Shown here: piece by piece, positions 17,696-25,752 of the stretch
Numbering within the stretch: position 1 is the stretch's first letter
Layout of the letters: each line of letters begins with the position of its first letter
Source: Aureococcus anophagefferens
Lineage: Eukaryota > Sar > Pelagophyceae > Pelagomonadales > Pelagomonadaceae
DNA length: 64,000 nucleotides
Reading direction: 5' to 3'
NCBI RefSeq assembly: GCF_000186865.1
Contig: NW_008705572.1
Span: 269,384-333,383 of the forward strand
Translations under genes and position numbers: made by a program
Notes under the pieces: generated by a model
Database searches by the model: none
Told to the model about the DNA's origin: nothing
Seen by the model: only the letters and a program-made list of their open reading frames with translations

Positions 17696-18541
17696 TTGTT
17701 GGCACTCTTGCATGCCGCAGCGCGGGTCGCGGGCCGGCAACCCGCCGCGGCGGCGCGGCGTCCCGCGGGCCGGCGGCCCCTGGCGACCGCCGTCATCCGC
17801 CGGCACGACTCGCCATCCCGCGCCGCGCGGCCGCAGCCCCTTGGCTCGCTGAGGCCCGTCTTCGAAAATCAGCCCGGTCCGACCCCCGGGGGGCTGGCGC
17901 GGCCGGCGCGGCGCCTCGCGACCTTCGCGGAGCGGCCCCTGGGGAAGCTCGTCGACGAGTCGCTCGACGACGACGAGCTCAAGCGCGCCTTCGACGGCCT
18001 CGCGGACGGCGCGGCGGGCATCCCCACGGGCGACTTCGCGTCGACGCTCGCGCGGGCCTACGGCTTCGGCGCGGGCCCGCTGTCCTACGCGATGCGGCTG
18101 CGGATGCTCTGGACCGCGCGCGGCATCGACGAGAACCACGACGGCGTCATCGAGTGGGACGAGTTCCGCCGCGCCGTCCGCGGCGCCGAGGCCGAGGCGC
18201 TCGAGGACGCCTTCTTCTCGCCGGACGCGCTGAGCTTCCTCGGCATCGCGACCTTCGACGACGCCGCGCTCCGCGAGGGCTTCGACGCCGTCGACGAGGA
18301 CGGCGACGGGAGACTCTGCCGCGCCGAGCTCAAGAACCTGTTCCTCCGCACCTGCTCGAAGATCGGCCAGCGCGGCGCGGCCTTCGACGTCATGGTCGAC
18401 AACATCATGGACGAGCTCGACGCCGACGGCAACGACGCCGTCTCCTGGACCGAGTTCAAGAGCGCGTTCGCCGTCTACTACCTCACCTACCTCGACCGCG
18501 CGTCCCTCATGGACGGATCCGCGAGCGCGCGCCACGCTTAA
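17696..18541 (+). CDS. EF-hand calcium-binding protein, 5' end unresolved
   Basis: The frame contains three readable EF-hand loops: DENHDGVIEWDE, DEDGDGRLCRAE and DADGNDAVSWTE, all with acidic residues at positions 1, 3 and 12, although position 5 or 6 is changed in places. The open frame begins after a TGA at 17684 with TTG, and there is no in-frame ATG before 18091, which would remove the Arg-rich leader (RRPAGRRPLATAVIRR) that looks like a mitochondrial or plastid transit peptide. The true start is therefore probably in an upstream exon joined by a small intron. An ATG at 17647 in another frame is a candidate. Confidence 0.75.
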   Translation: MLALLHAAARVAGRQPAAAARRPAGRRPLATAVIRRHDSPSRAARPQPLGSLRPVFENQPGPTPGGLARPARRLATFAERPLGKLVDESLDDDELKRAFDGLADGAAGIPTGDFASTLARAYGFGAGPLSYAMRLRMLWTARGIDENHDGVIEWDEFRRAVRGAEAEALEDAFFSPDALSFLGIATFDDAALREGFDAVDEDGDGRLCRAELKNLFLRTCSKIGQRGAAFDVMVDNIMDELDADGNDAVSWTEFKSAFAVYYLTYLDRASLMDGSASARHA

Positions 18542-18873
18542 GTGGATTTTTGTGTAGTAGTCGGGTTCCCGGTCGGCGGCGCGACGGGACATGTGTGCGT
18601 CGAGGTTTATGCGCACTGTTCGGGAGACTCCCGCGGGCTCGAAGGTGTTCTCGAATCGACTCGATGGCTTGCTGGCCTTGCGGCATTCAGCGAGTCGACT
18701 TGTGGCACGCCCGATTGCACCTGTGCTCTATCGAAGCTCTCAACTAGCAAGCTCTCCGGCCCCCGCGTCGAACGCGCGGCGTGGTCTTCCAAGGCATCGT
18801 TGTGCTTCTTGCGGTGCTCGTCGTGGGCCCGGTCCTTCTCCTCGGCGTGGGTCGTCGACCGCCGCAATAAAAC
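18542..18873. other. intergenic, 332 bp
   Basis: Separates two plus-strand genes. I see no conserved protein, RNA gene or repeat. It should hold the EF-hand 3' end and the promoter of the SET gene; an AT-rich caataaaac lies directly before the ATG at 18874. Confidence 0.4.
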
Positions 18874-20544
18874 ATGTGGCGACCTCTCCTCCTTCTCTTC
18901 GCCGTGACGGCGGCCCAAGAAAGCGGCGGCGAGCTGAAGTGGGACGCCATCGTCGAGTGGTTCGAGGAGTACTGCGCGCCGCACGGCGGCGTGCTCCACC
19001 CGTCCCTGCGCATGCGCGAGGTCGAGGGCGGCGCCGCGCGGCCGCCGCGTTTCCGCTACGGCCTCTACGCCGTCGAGGACTTCCCTCCCGACACGGTCCT
19101 CGCGCGGATCCCGCGGCGCTGCACGTTCTCCGCGTTCGACGCGCGCATGGCCGTGCGGCGGCGCGGCGTCGACGGCTTCGAGCTCTGCTCGGATCGGCCC
19201 GACGCGTACGCCTCCAAACACCAGGACGTGTCCCTCTGCTCCGAGATGGAGATGGCGGCGGAGGTCGTCATGGGGGCGCACGACGAGCTCGCGGGCGACG
19301 GCATCGACGCGTTCCACGCGTACTGGCGCGCGGCCGTCGACCCCGTGGAGCGGGACGCGGCGCGGTTCGCGCCGGCGTGGAGCGAGGACGACCTCGACGC
19401 GTTGCCCCTCGGCGCGCGAAAGTACGCCGCCGACGTCCGCGAGTCGCTCCGACGGGGCTGGGAGAAGATCGAGGAGAACTTTCCCGCGCTCGCGGAGGCG
19501 GCGTCCTTCGACGACTTCCGCCTCGCGGCGCTCGTGCTGCGGTCGCGCGCGTCGCGCCCGGACATCTTCGACGCCGACGACGAGGAGGACGAGGTCGGCG
19601 ACCGCTTCGCGCACGTGCCCATCATCGACCTCTTCAACCTCGCGCCGATCCGCATGATTACTTCGGCCAATCCGGATGGCTACGACGGCGATTACTTCGG
19701 CGAAGACGCGGACTACGAGATCCAGAACAATTGCGACTGGGTCTTCTCCAAGGACTGGCACAACGACGACCCGTTCGGCGGCCACGTCGAGGTCCTCACG
19801 GGCTGGCGCGACTACGTCGCGGGCGACGAGCTCGTGCGCGACTTGGAAATGGACAGCTTCGACAACAACTACGTCGAGTACGGCGTCACGCTCGACGTCG
19901 CGGGCGTCTGCTCGCGGGCGACGGGCCCCGCCGCGTGCTGCGACGAGCTGGCGACGGACGACTACGACCGGCACGACAAGCTGCGCCTCCCGGGCCCCAG
20001 CGACGCCGGCGAGTCGCGGCGCGTCGGCCTCGTCGCCGCCGCGAAGCATTTCGGCGACAAGTTCATGTGGCTCGTGCTGATGGAAGCGGGCACCGTCATC
20101 GTAGAACGCGGCTACGACAAACCGCCGCGGCCGAAAGCCGAGGACGAGTGGCGGGCCGGCGCCGAGATCGCGGCGGCGGTCGAGCGGAAACTCCTGGGGT
20201 ACCGCGACGGCTGGGCCGTGACCCGCGCCGCCGCCGAGGAACGGGCGGGCACGCCGGGGCGCGACGGCGACGCGGCGCGCCTCTGGCTCGGCTACCACGA
20301 CGTCATGGACGGCCTGCTCGAGGTCGTCCGCGGCTCCGGGCGGGACGTCGCGGAGGACCTCGCGGACGCGCCCCCCCCGCCGGGCTCGGGCTGGCTCGAC
20401 GAAGTCCACAAAATCATCCACTTCTCGGACGACGCCGTCGTCGACGACGACTACCTCTCGGACGACGCCGACGCGGCCGCGCCGCCGTGGCGCCGCATCA
20501 AGCTGGGCGAGGACGACGACGATAGAGGGGCCGAGCTGCGCTAG
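18874..20544 (+). CDS. SET-domain protein (Rubisco LSMT/SETD3-like) with signal peptide
   Basis: 556 residues. The N-terminus MWRPLLLLFAVTAAQES is a signal peptide, unusual for this class, so the protein enters the secretory route (ER or perhaps plastid). RYGLYAVEDFPPDTVLARIP is the opening SET strand. HVPIIDLFNLAPIRMI corresponds to the P-x-x-D-x-x-N-H block, but the His is missing. GWRDYVAGDELVRDLE and FDNNYVEYGVTLDVAG match the closing G-E-E-L...N..Y-G-F part. The SET motif therefore looks degenerate at the SAM/tyrosine positions, and activity is uncertain. The frame does not end cleanly: after TAG at 20542-20544 the same frame continues with protein-like sequence. Confidence 0.8.
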   Translation: MWRPLLLLFAVTAAQESGGELKWDAIVEWFEEYCAPHGGVLHPSLRMREVEGGAARPPRFRYGLYAVEDFPPDTVLARIPRRCTFSAFDARMAVRRRGVDGFELCSDRPDAYASKHQDVSLCSEMEMAAEVVMGAHDELAGDGIDAFHAYWRAAVDPVERDAARFAPAWSEDDLDALPLGARKYAADVRESLRRGWEKIEENFPALAEAASFDDFRLAALVLRSRASRPDIFDADDEEDEVGDRFAHVPIIDLFNLAPIRMITSANPDGYDGDYFGEDADYEIQNNCDWVFSKDWHNDDPFGGHVEVLTGWRDYVAGDELVRDLEMDSFDNNYVEYGVTLDVAGVCSRATGPAACCDELATDDYDRHDKLRLPGPSDAGESRRVGLVAAAKHFGDKFMWLVLMEAGTVIVERGYDKPPRPKAEDEWRAGAEIAAAVERKLLGYRDGWAVTRAAAEERAGTPGRDGDAARLWLGYHDVMDGLLEVVRGSGRDVAEDLADAPPPPGSGWLDEVHKIIHFSDDAVVDDDYLSDDADAAAPPWRRIKLGEDDDDRGAELR

Positions 20545-20902
20545 CCGCTCCTGAGGCTCGTGCTCACGGCCTACAACGGCATCATGCAGATGATCCACGC
20601 CGAGAACTACGGCTTCTCGCCCCTCTGCTAGGGGCCGCGCGACGTCCGCGGCGGGCGCGCTCGCCGCGGGCCTCGCCATCGCGCGCTACTTCGAGGCCGC
20701 GGAGTTCCTCGACGCAGACCTGGACCTCGTCGAGCTTCTCGGCCCCGGCGCCGCCGCGGACTTCCTGCGCCAGCTGTTCTCTAGATCTGAGCCTTTGAAG
20801 AAGTCGAGCCTCGAGAACCCCGCGCGAGAGGACCGCTTCGACGAGAGTGATCCTCCTACTACGTCGAGTGGGTCACCCCGGACGCCCCCGCGCGTGGTCT
20901 AG
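20545..20902 (+). pseudogene. decayed coding sequence 3' of the SET gene
   Basis: Directly after the SET stop the same frame reads PLLRLVLTAYNGIMQMIHAE..YGFSPLC and stops at TAG 20629-20631. From 20639 a second frame reads AGLAIARYFEAAEFLDADLD and LLGPGAAADFLRQLF, ending at TAG 20900-20902. Both have the C-ending codon bias of real genes here. They look like the former C-terminus of the SET protein or a neighbour broken by a nonsense change and a frameshift, or exons joined by an intron that I cannot place. Confidence 0.5.
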
Positions 20903-20917
20903 GAAGTCCCGGCGAGG

Positions 20918-23900
20918 TTAGGCGCGCGCGTAGAGCGCGTCGCGCGGCGCGGCGCAGCGCGTCGCGCCGTCCGGGCAGCACGTCGGGCACGCGGCCTGCG
21001 CCGCGCGCGTCGTCGGCCCGCCGCCGCCGACGCCGACCATGCCCCGGGCGACGGGCACGGGGCTCGCGGACCCCGGCGGGCAGTAGTGGCCCTCGCCGCA
21101 CTCGCGCGCGCGGCCGTGCGTCGACGCCGCCGGGCAGTAGTAGCCCGCCTCGCACGCCGCGACGGCGCAGGCGCCGCGGCCCTCGGCGTCGCCGACGCAG
21201 GCCGCGGAGCAGGCCGGCGTCGTCAGGCCCGTGGTGTTGCCGAAGGTCCCGCCGGGGCAGGGCCGCGCGTCGCGCGCGAGCGAGCCCGCCGGGCAGTAGT
21301 GGCCGCGGTCGCACGCGCCGTCGCACGCGGGCGACCCGAGGCCCGTGCCGTTGCCCCAGCGGCCCGGCGGGCAGGGGACGGGCGCGTCCGCGCCCCGGGG
21401 GCAGTAGTGGCCTGGCGGGCAGGCGTCGCAGCTGGCGTCGCCCGTCGCCGGCGCGGGGCGCGCGCCCGCGACGCCCGCGACCTCGAGGCCCGGGCCGCGG
21501 CGGTACGTGCCCGCCTCGCAGGCGTAGCGGGAGCCCCGGGCGCAGCGGAAGCCCGGCCCGCAGGCCGCCTGCGCCTCGCGGCGGCCCGGCGCCCCGCCGG
21601 CGACGTAGTGGCCCGGCGCCGCGGGCCGCGGCGCGCCCGAGCCCTCGGGGCAATACGCGGCGACGGCCGCGCCGTCGCCGAGGAACGCGACGTCGCCGCA
21701 GGGCTTCTCGCGCGCCGACGTGCTGTTGGCGGGGCAGTAGTAGCCGGGCTCGCACGCGCCGCTGCAGGCCGCGTCCCTCAGGCCCGGCCGCGCGCCGTAA
21801 CTCCCCGGCGGGCACGGCGCGTCGCGGGGCGCCGTCGACGCCGCGGGGCACCAGAACCCCGCGGGGCAGGGGCCGGAGCAGCGCGCGTCGACGAGGCCGG
21901 ACTTTTCGCCGTAGGTGCCCGGCGGGCAGGGGTACTTGGGCGCGCCGTTGCCCGGGCAGAACGTGCCCGGCGGGCACCGCTCGGGCGCGACGCTGCCCTC
22001 GACGCACGACGACCCCGGCGACCGGCAGAGCGCGGAGCAGCCGGGTGAGGCGAGCGTCGTCTCGTTGCCGTAGGTGCCCGCCGGGCAGGGCCGCTTGACG
22101 CCGCCGGCGCAGTAGGACCCCCGCGGGCAGCGCTCGACGGCCGCCGCGCCCGCGTTCCGCGCGAAGATGGCGTAGTAGCCCGCGGGCACGGGCCGCGGCG
22201 CGGCGCTGCCCGCGGGGCAGTAGACCGTCGCGCCGCCGCAGGCGCGCGCCGTCGCGGCCGTCGACCCGTCGGGGCAGTAGAAGCCCGCCGCGCAGGTCCC
22301 GTTGCACGTCGAAGCCCCGGGCGCGGCGAAGCGGCCCGCGGCGCAGGCCTCGCAGCCAAAGTCGTCGGGCGACCGCACGACGAGCTCCGACCCCGCGGGG
22401 CAGGCCGGCGCCGACGCCGCGCACAGACCGTCGCCGCCGCAGTAGGCCGACGCGCACGTCCGGTCCGGCCCCGCCGCCGCGCAGCCGCCGTCGGCGCCGC
22501 AGGAGCCGCAGCGCTCGCCGGCGGCGCGCCCTAAAAACCGCGTCCCCGCGGCGAACTCGAAGACGGCGCCGTCCGGGCCGTAGGTCTCCGCGCCGTTGTG
22601 CCGCGCGTTCCAGACGCGGTGCTCGAAGATGGGCTCGTAGGCGGCGTCGTCGTCCGGGTCCTCGCCGTCGCGCGCGCCCTCCAAAACGAAGAAGCGCGGG
22701 CAGTCGAGCGCGCCGACGTTCTGCAGCGAGATGTGGCGCGCGCCGCATTTGATGACGAGCGCCGTCGGCGCGAGCGCGCCCGCGGCGCCGACGTCCCAGC
22801 CCAAAACCTGCGGCGCCGAGAGCTTGCCCGCCCAGCCGCCGACGGCGTCGCTCGTCCAGGACGTGCCCGGGCTCGCGTCCCCATCCAAGGCCTTGAAGCA
22901 GTCCTCGGAATTCGTCGACGCCCAGCAGCGGTAGGGCGCGGGCGCCGCGCGGCCCGTCAAGGGCGCGGGCGGCGCGCGGCGCCGCGGCTCCGCGCGCCCT
23001 AAGACGCCGCCGTAGACGACGACGTCGTCGAGCTCGACGCGGCCGCCCGGTCGCGTCCGCAGCGACTCGGTCATGACGAGGCGCAGGTAGCGGTAGGTCG
23101 GCAGGTCCGGCCCGTGCGCGCGCGTCCACGTGGACCCGTCGCTCCACGCGATCGCGTCGCCGGCGCCCGCGGCCGCGGCCGCGAAGCGCAGGTCGCCCGT
23201 GGCCGGGGGCGCGTTGCCCGGCGCGCGGAAGTCGGCGCCGCGGAGCGCGTAGGGCCCCGCGTGGGCCGCCGTGACGGCGCCCCAGGTCCGGGCCGTCGGC
23301 GCCTCGGCGGCGACGAAGCGCGCGCCGTTCGACGCGACTCGCACGAAGCCCCGGCCGTCGCTCCAGAGGCCCGAAAAGTCCGACGCGACGGCCGGCGCCG
23401 GCGCGAGGGTCACGTTGAGCTCGAGCGTGCGGTTCACGAGGAAGTCGCGGGCCCGCGGGAGCGCCCCCGGCGCCGGGCCCGGCGCGACGACGCGGGGCTC
23501 GAGCGCGAGCGACGCGCGGTTGTCTCTCGCGAGGAGGAGGAGCTCGGGGTCGTCGCCGAGGTAGACCTTGGTGTAGAGCGGCGCCGCCGCGTCGCTCCCC
23601 GTGATGCGGAGCTCGACGTGCTGGGGCGGGCCGTAGGCGCCGGGGTTGACGGTCTCGAACGAGAAGCGGCCGGCGGCGTCCGCGACGGCGACGCCGTGGC
23701 AGCCCGTGCCGTCGCGCGCGGGGCTGTAGTGGTCCTCGGCCGGGAGCGTGCCGGCGGCCGCGTGGGCGCGCGCGAGGGGCGTCCAGCCCCCGAAGGGCGC
23801 GACGCCGTAGGGGTCCGCGTGCCAGAGCTCCACCGTCGCGAACGCCGCCGGCGCGCCGTCCGTCGAGACCGCGCGGCCGACGACGAAGAGACGGCCGTCG

Positions 23901-24478
23901 ACGTCGTAGCGGTGGCCGTTGAGCGGGTTCGCCACGGGGCCCCGGGGCCGGAACGTCGGGCGGCAGGCCACGCCGGCGCTCCCGACGCCGTTGCGCGGCG
24001 CCCGCGGCGCCGCGTAGTACGGACTCGGCAGGTCCGCGGTCCAGGGCCGCGTCGCCGCCGCGGCGCCGCAGGTCGCGAGGCCGCAGTGGCCGAAGTGGGC
24101 GTCCACGGCGACGTCGCCGACGCAGACGGGGTGCACGGCCGCCGCGAACGCCTCGGCGACGCCGTCGCCGTCGACGTCGCGGCGAGCGCGCTCGGTCCCC
24201 GGCGCCGCGCCCGCGACGGCCGCGCCGCCGCAGGGCGACCGCTCGACCCAGCGCGCGTGCGTCGCGAGCCAGCCCTCCTTGGACACCTGGCTCTGCGCCA
24301 GGGCGTGGGCGGACCCGAGGCTCGCGAGGTCGAAGTCGAGCGCCGCGGCGAGGTCCGCGCGCCAGCCCGCGGACCGCGCCCGCTGGACGTAGGGCGTCTC
24401 GTCGAGGTCCAGCGCCGCGCGCCAGTCCACGGTCGCGGCGCCGGCGGCCAGGCAGCAGAAGACGACGATCTCTCTCAT
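20918..24478 (-). CDS. secreted protein: intradiol-dioxygenase-like, discoidin-like and GCC2/GCC3 cysteine-rich repeats
   Basis: 1,186 residues with signal peptide MREIVVFCCLAAGAAT. Residues ~190-330 resemble the beta-sandwich core of intradiol ring-cleavage dioxygenases (VELWHADPYG, CHGVAVADAAGRFSFETVNP, TKVYLGDDPELL), but the usual Tyr after the D-x-x-G and one of the two His ligands are not evident, so iron chemistry is doubtful. Residues ~480-620 have a F5/8C-like strand pattern (YRYLRLVMTESL, VELDDVVVYGG). From about 690 to the end are at least twelve cysteine-rich repeats of the ephrin-receptor-like GCC2/GCC3 type (CPAGTYGN, CPPGTFCPGN, GYYCP). No C-terminal TM is visible. Inferred to be a cell-surface or matrix protein. 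Confidence 0.85.
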   Translation of the reverse strand: MREIVVFCCLAAGAATVDWRAALDLDETPYVQRARSAGWRADLAAALDFDLASLGSAHALAQSQVSKEGWLATHARWVERSPCGGAAVAGAAPGTERARRDVDGDGVAEAFAAAVHPVCVGDVAVDAHFGHCGLATCGAAAATRPWTADLPSPYYAAPRAPRNGVGSAGVACRPTFRPRGPVANPLNGHRYDVDGRLFVVGRAVSTDGAPAAFATVELWHADPYGVAPFGGWTPLARAHAAAGTLPAEDHYSPARDGTGCHGVAVADAAGRFSFETVNPGAYGPPQHVELRITGSDAAAPLYTKVYLGDDPELLLLARDNRASLALEPRVVAPGPAPGALPRARDFLVNRTLELNVTLAPAPAVASDFSGLWSDGRGFVRVASNGARFVAAEAPTARTWGAVTAAHAGPYALRGADFRAPGNAPPATGDLRFAAAAAGAGDAIAWSDGSTWTRAHGPDLPTYRYLRLVMTESLRTRPGGRVELDDVVVYGGVLGRAEPRRRAPPAPLTGRAAPAPYRCWASTNSEDCFKALDGDASPGTSWTSDAVGGWAGKLSAPQVLGWDVGAAGALAPTALVIKCGARHISLQNVGALDCPRFFVLEGARDGEDPDDDAAYEPIFEHRVWNARHNGAETYGPDGAVFEFAAGTRFLGRAAGERCGSCGADGGCAAAGPDRTCASAYCGGDGLCAASAPACPAGSELVVRSPDDFGCEACAAGRFAAPGASTCNGTCAAGFYCPDGSTAATARACGGATVYCPAGSAAPRPVPAGYYAIFARNAGAAAVERCPRGSYCAGGVKRPCPAGTYGNETTLASPGCSALCRSPGSSCVEGSVAPERCPPGTFCPGNGAPKYPCPPGTYGEKSGLVDARCSGPCPAGFWCPAASTAPRDAPCPPGSYGARPGLRDAACSGACEPGYYCPANSTSAREKPCGDVAFLGDGAAVAAYCPEGSGAPRPAAPGHYVAGGAPGRREAQAACGPGFRCARGSRYACEAGTYRRGPGLEVAGVAGARPAPATGDASCDACPPGHYCPRGADAPVPCPPGRWGNGTGLGSPACDGACDRGHYCPAGSLARDARPCPGGTFGNTTGLTTPACSAACVGDAEGRGACAVAACEAGYYCPAASTHGRARECGEGHYCPPGSASPVPVARGMVGVGGGGPTTRAAQAACPTCCPDGATRCAAPRDALYARA

Positions 24479-25427
24479 GACCGATTATTAGTATGAGCTG
24501 CCCATACTGAACAGCGGACTTTTTCGTTAGCCTTCAATAGACGATTTCAGATTCTTCTGTCCGAGGCTTCAAACAAAAATTATGTATCGAAATTAATGTA
24601 TCTCCCGCAGTGGCGCCGAGTTACGCGAACTCGCGCTCTTGGCAATCGAATGCCAAGAGCGTGAGTTCCTGGAACTCAAACCGAAGTCGGCGAGTTGGGC
24701 CCCCGCGCCCACCCTGGCGGGCTGCGCACGGCCGTGGCCATGTACGGTGACATATTCCGGCGTTTCTTCGGCTTGGAAGCGCGACGGGCCGCCCGGGGGA
24801 CGGGCTGCTCGGCGCCGAGTCGTTCGTGATGGCGCGCCCGGGCCGCGCAGAGCCCCCGCGCCGGTGCTCTGGGGCCGCGCGGCTCGTGCTCGGGGTCCCA
24901 TTGGCTGCCGGGATCCAGGGGCAGCCTCGCGCGACGGTTGAACCCGATCCGGGTGCTGCGCGGCGCGGGGTGCGCGCACGTGTCGCGGAGACCTTGGAAG
25001 TCAAAGTCTTCGACCTCTATGGTCGAGCGCATCAAAGGGGACTCCCACACTACATAGACGAACGATCCCCGACGCTCCGTGAACTCGAACACGACGGAAA
25101 AGGGTGCGGGGGACGCGAGCAACCCTTTCCCGACCCCTTGCGGCGCCTCGTGCGCGACGCGACGCAACCCTGGGGAGTGACATCCCGCGGGGAATGTGTC
25201 GTCGACAGGCTTCCGATCCTCGCTGCAGCGGGGGTTGTCTCTTGACTCGGTTCCTGCGTCGAGCTACGGGCTGGTGAAGACGACTTTTTCGTCCATAGCC
25301 GAGCGCGGACTTCGTGTCACAGCATCAATACCGACGTAAACTTAGTGATACAATTTGTTGGAAAGCCAATCTGAAATCGTCTAATGTTGTGTCAATCGAT
25401 GTTGTCGAAGCAATAATATGTTCTTAG
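24479..25427. other. intergenic, about 950 bp, lower GC
   Basis: Notably AT-richer at both ends (24,480-24,600 and 25,310-25,427) than anything else in the first half of the window. Open frames on both strands in 24,590-25,250 have no recognisable domain and uneven codon use. It holds the hairpin at 24,627-24,668 and ends in a pyrimidine-AG (ttcttag) that could be a 3' splice site for the GH30 fragment. Confidence 0.45.
24627..24668. repeat. 18-bp inverted repeat, 6-base loop
   Basis: Left arm gaactcgcgctcttggca (24627-24644), loop atcgaa, right arm tgccaagagcgtgagttc (24651-24668). The arms pair at 17 of 18 positions. It lies about 150 bp upstream of the start of the large secreted gene (24478, minus), so it is not a terminator of that gene. 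It could be a hairpin in a transcript, a protein-binding palindrome or a mobile-element end. Confidence 0.85.
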
Positions 25428-25679
25428 CACGAGCATGTGGGCTGCGCACGAGCCTTCCTCGGCGGGGGCGCGGTCCGCGTCGGCGTCGACTCGACGTCGT
25501 CGGCCTTCCTCGAGGCGCCGCTGGAGGCCGCCGCCTTCGACACGCCCGGCGGCCTCGTGCTCGTCGCGCTCATCCGCGCGCGCGCGAGCCGCGCCTACGT
25601 CGTCGACGTCGACGGCGCCGAGTTCGCCCTGTCCGTCCCCGCGCGCGCGATCCAGACCGTCGTGCTCCCGCGGTCCTAG
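25428..25679 (+). pseudogene. GH30 glucosylceramidase C-terminal fragment
   Basis: About 80 codons ending at TAG 25677-25679. GGGAVRVGVDST, then LEAAAFDTPGGLVLVALI, then VDGAEFALSVPARAIQTVVL follow the C-terminal beta-domain of GH30 glucosylceramidases (family pattern P-G-A-x-R-V, A-F-x-x-P-D-G, V-P-A-R-S-I-Q-T). The catalytic TIM barrel is absent. The frame has no ATG; it begins after a TAG that is itself part of ttcttag, a plausible splice acceptor. Either this is a gene remnant or the last exon of a gene whose other exons are not in the preceding 950 bp, where I find no GH30 sequence. Confidence 0.6.
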
Positions 25680-25752
25680 CGGAGTGTTAAATGGCCGTCG
25701 GAGCGGCGTCGACGACGGGGAACGGAAAGGGGGTGGGGGGAGGGGGGCGCCG

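Noticed and set aside
24621..25245. Overlapping ORFs on both strands in the AT-richer island
   Set aside because: No domain, inconsistent codon bias and mutual overlap; kept only as intergenic.
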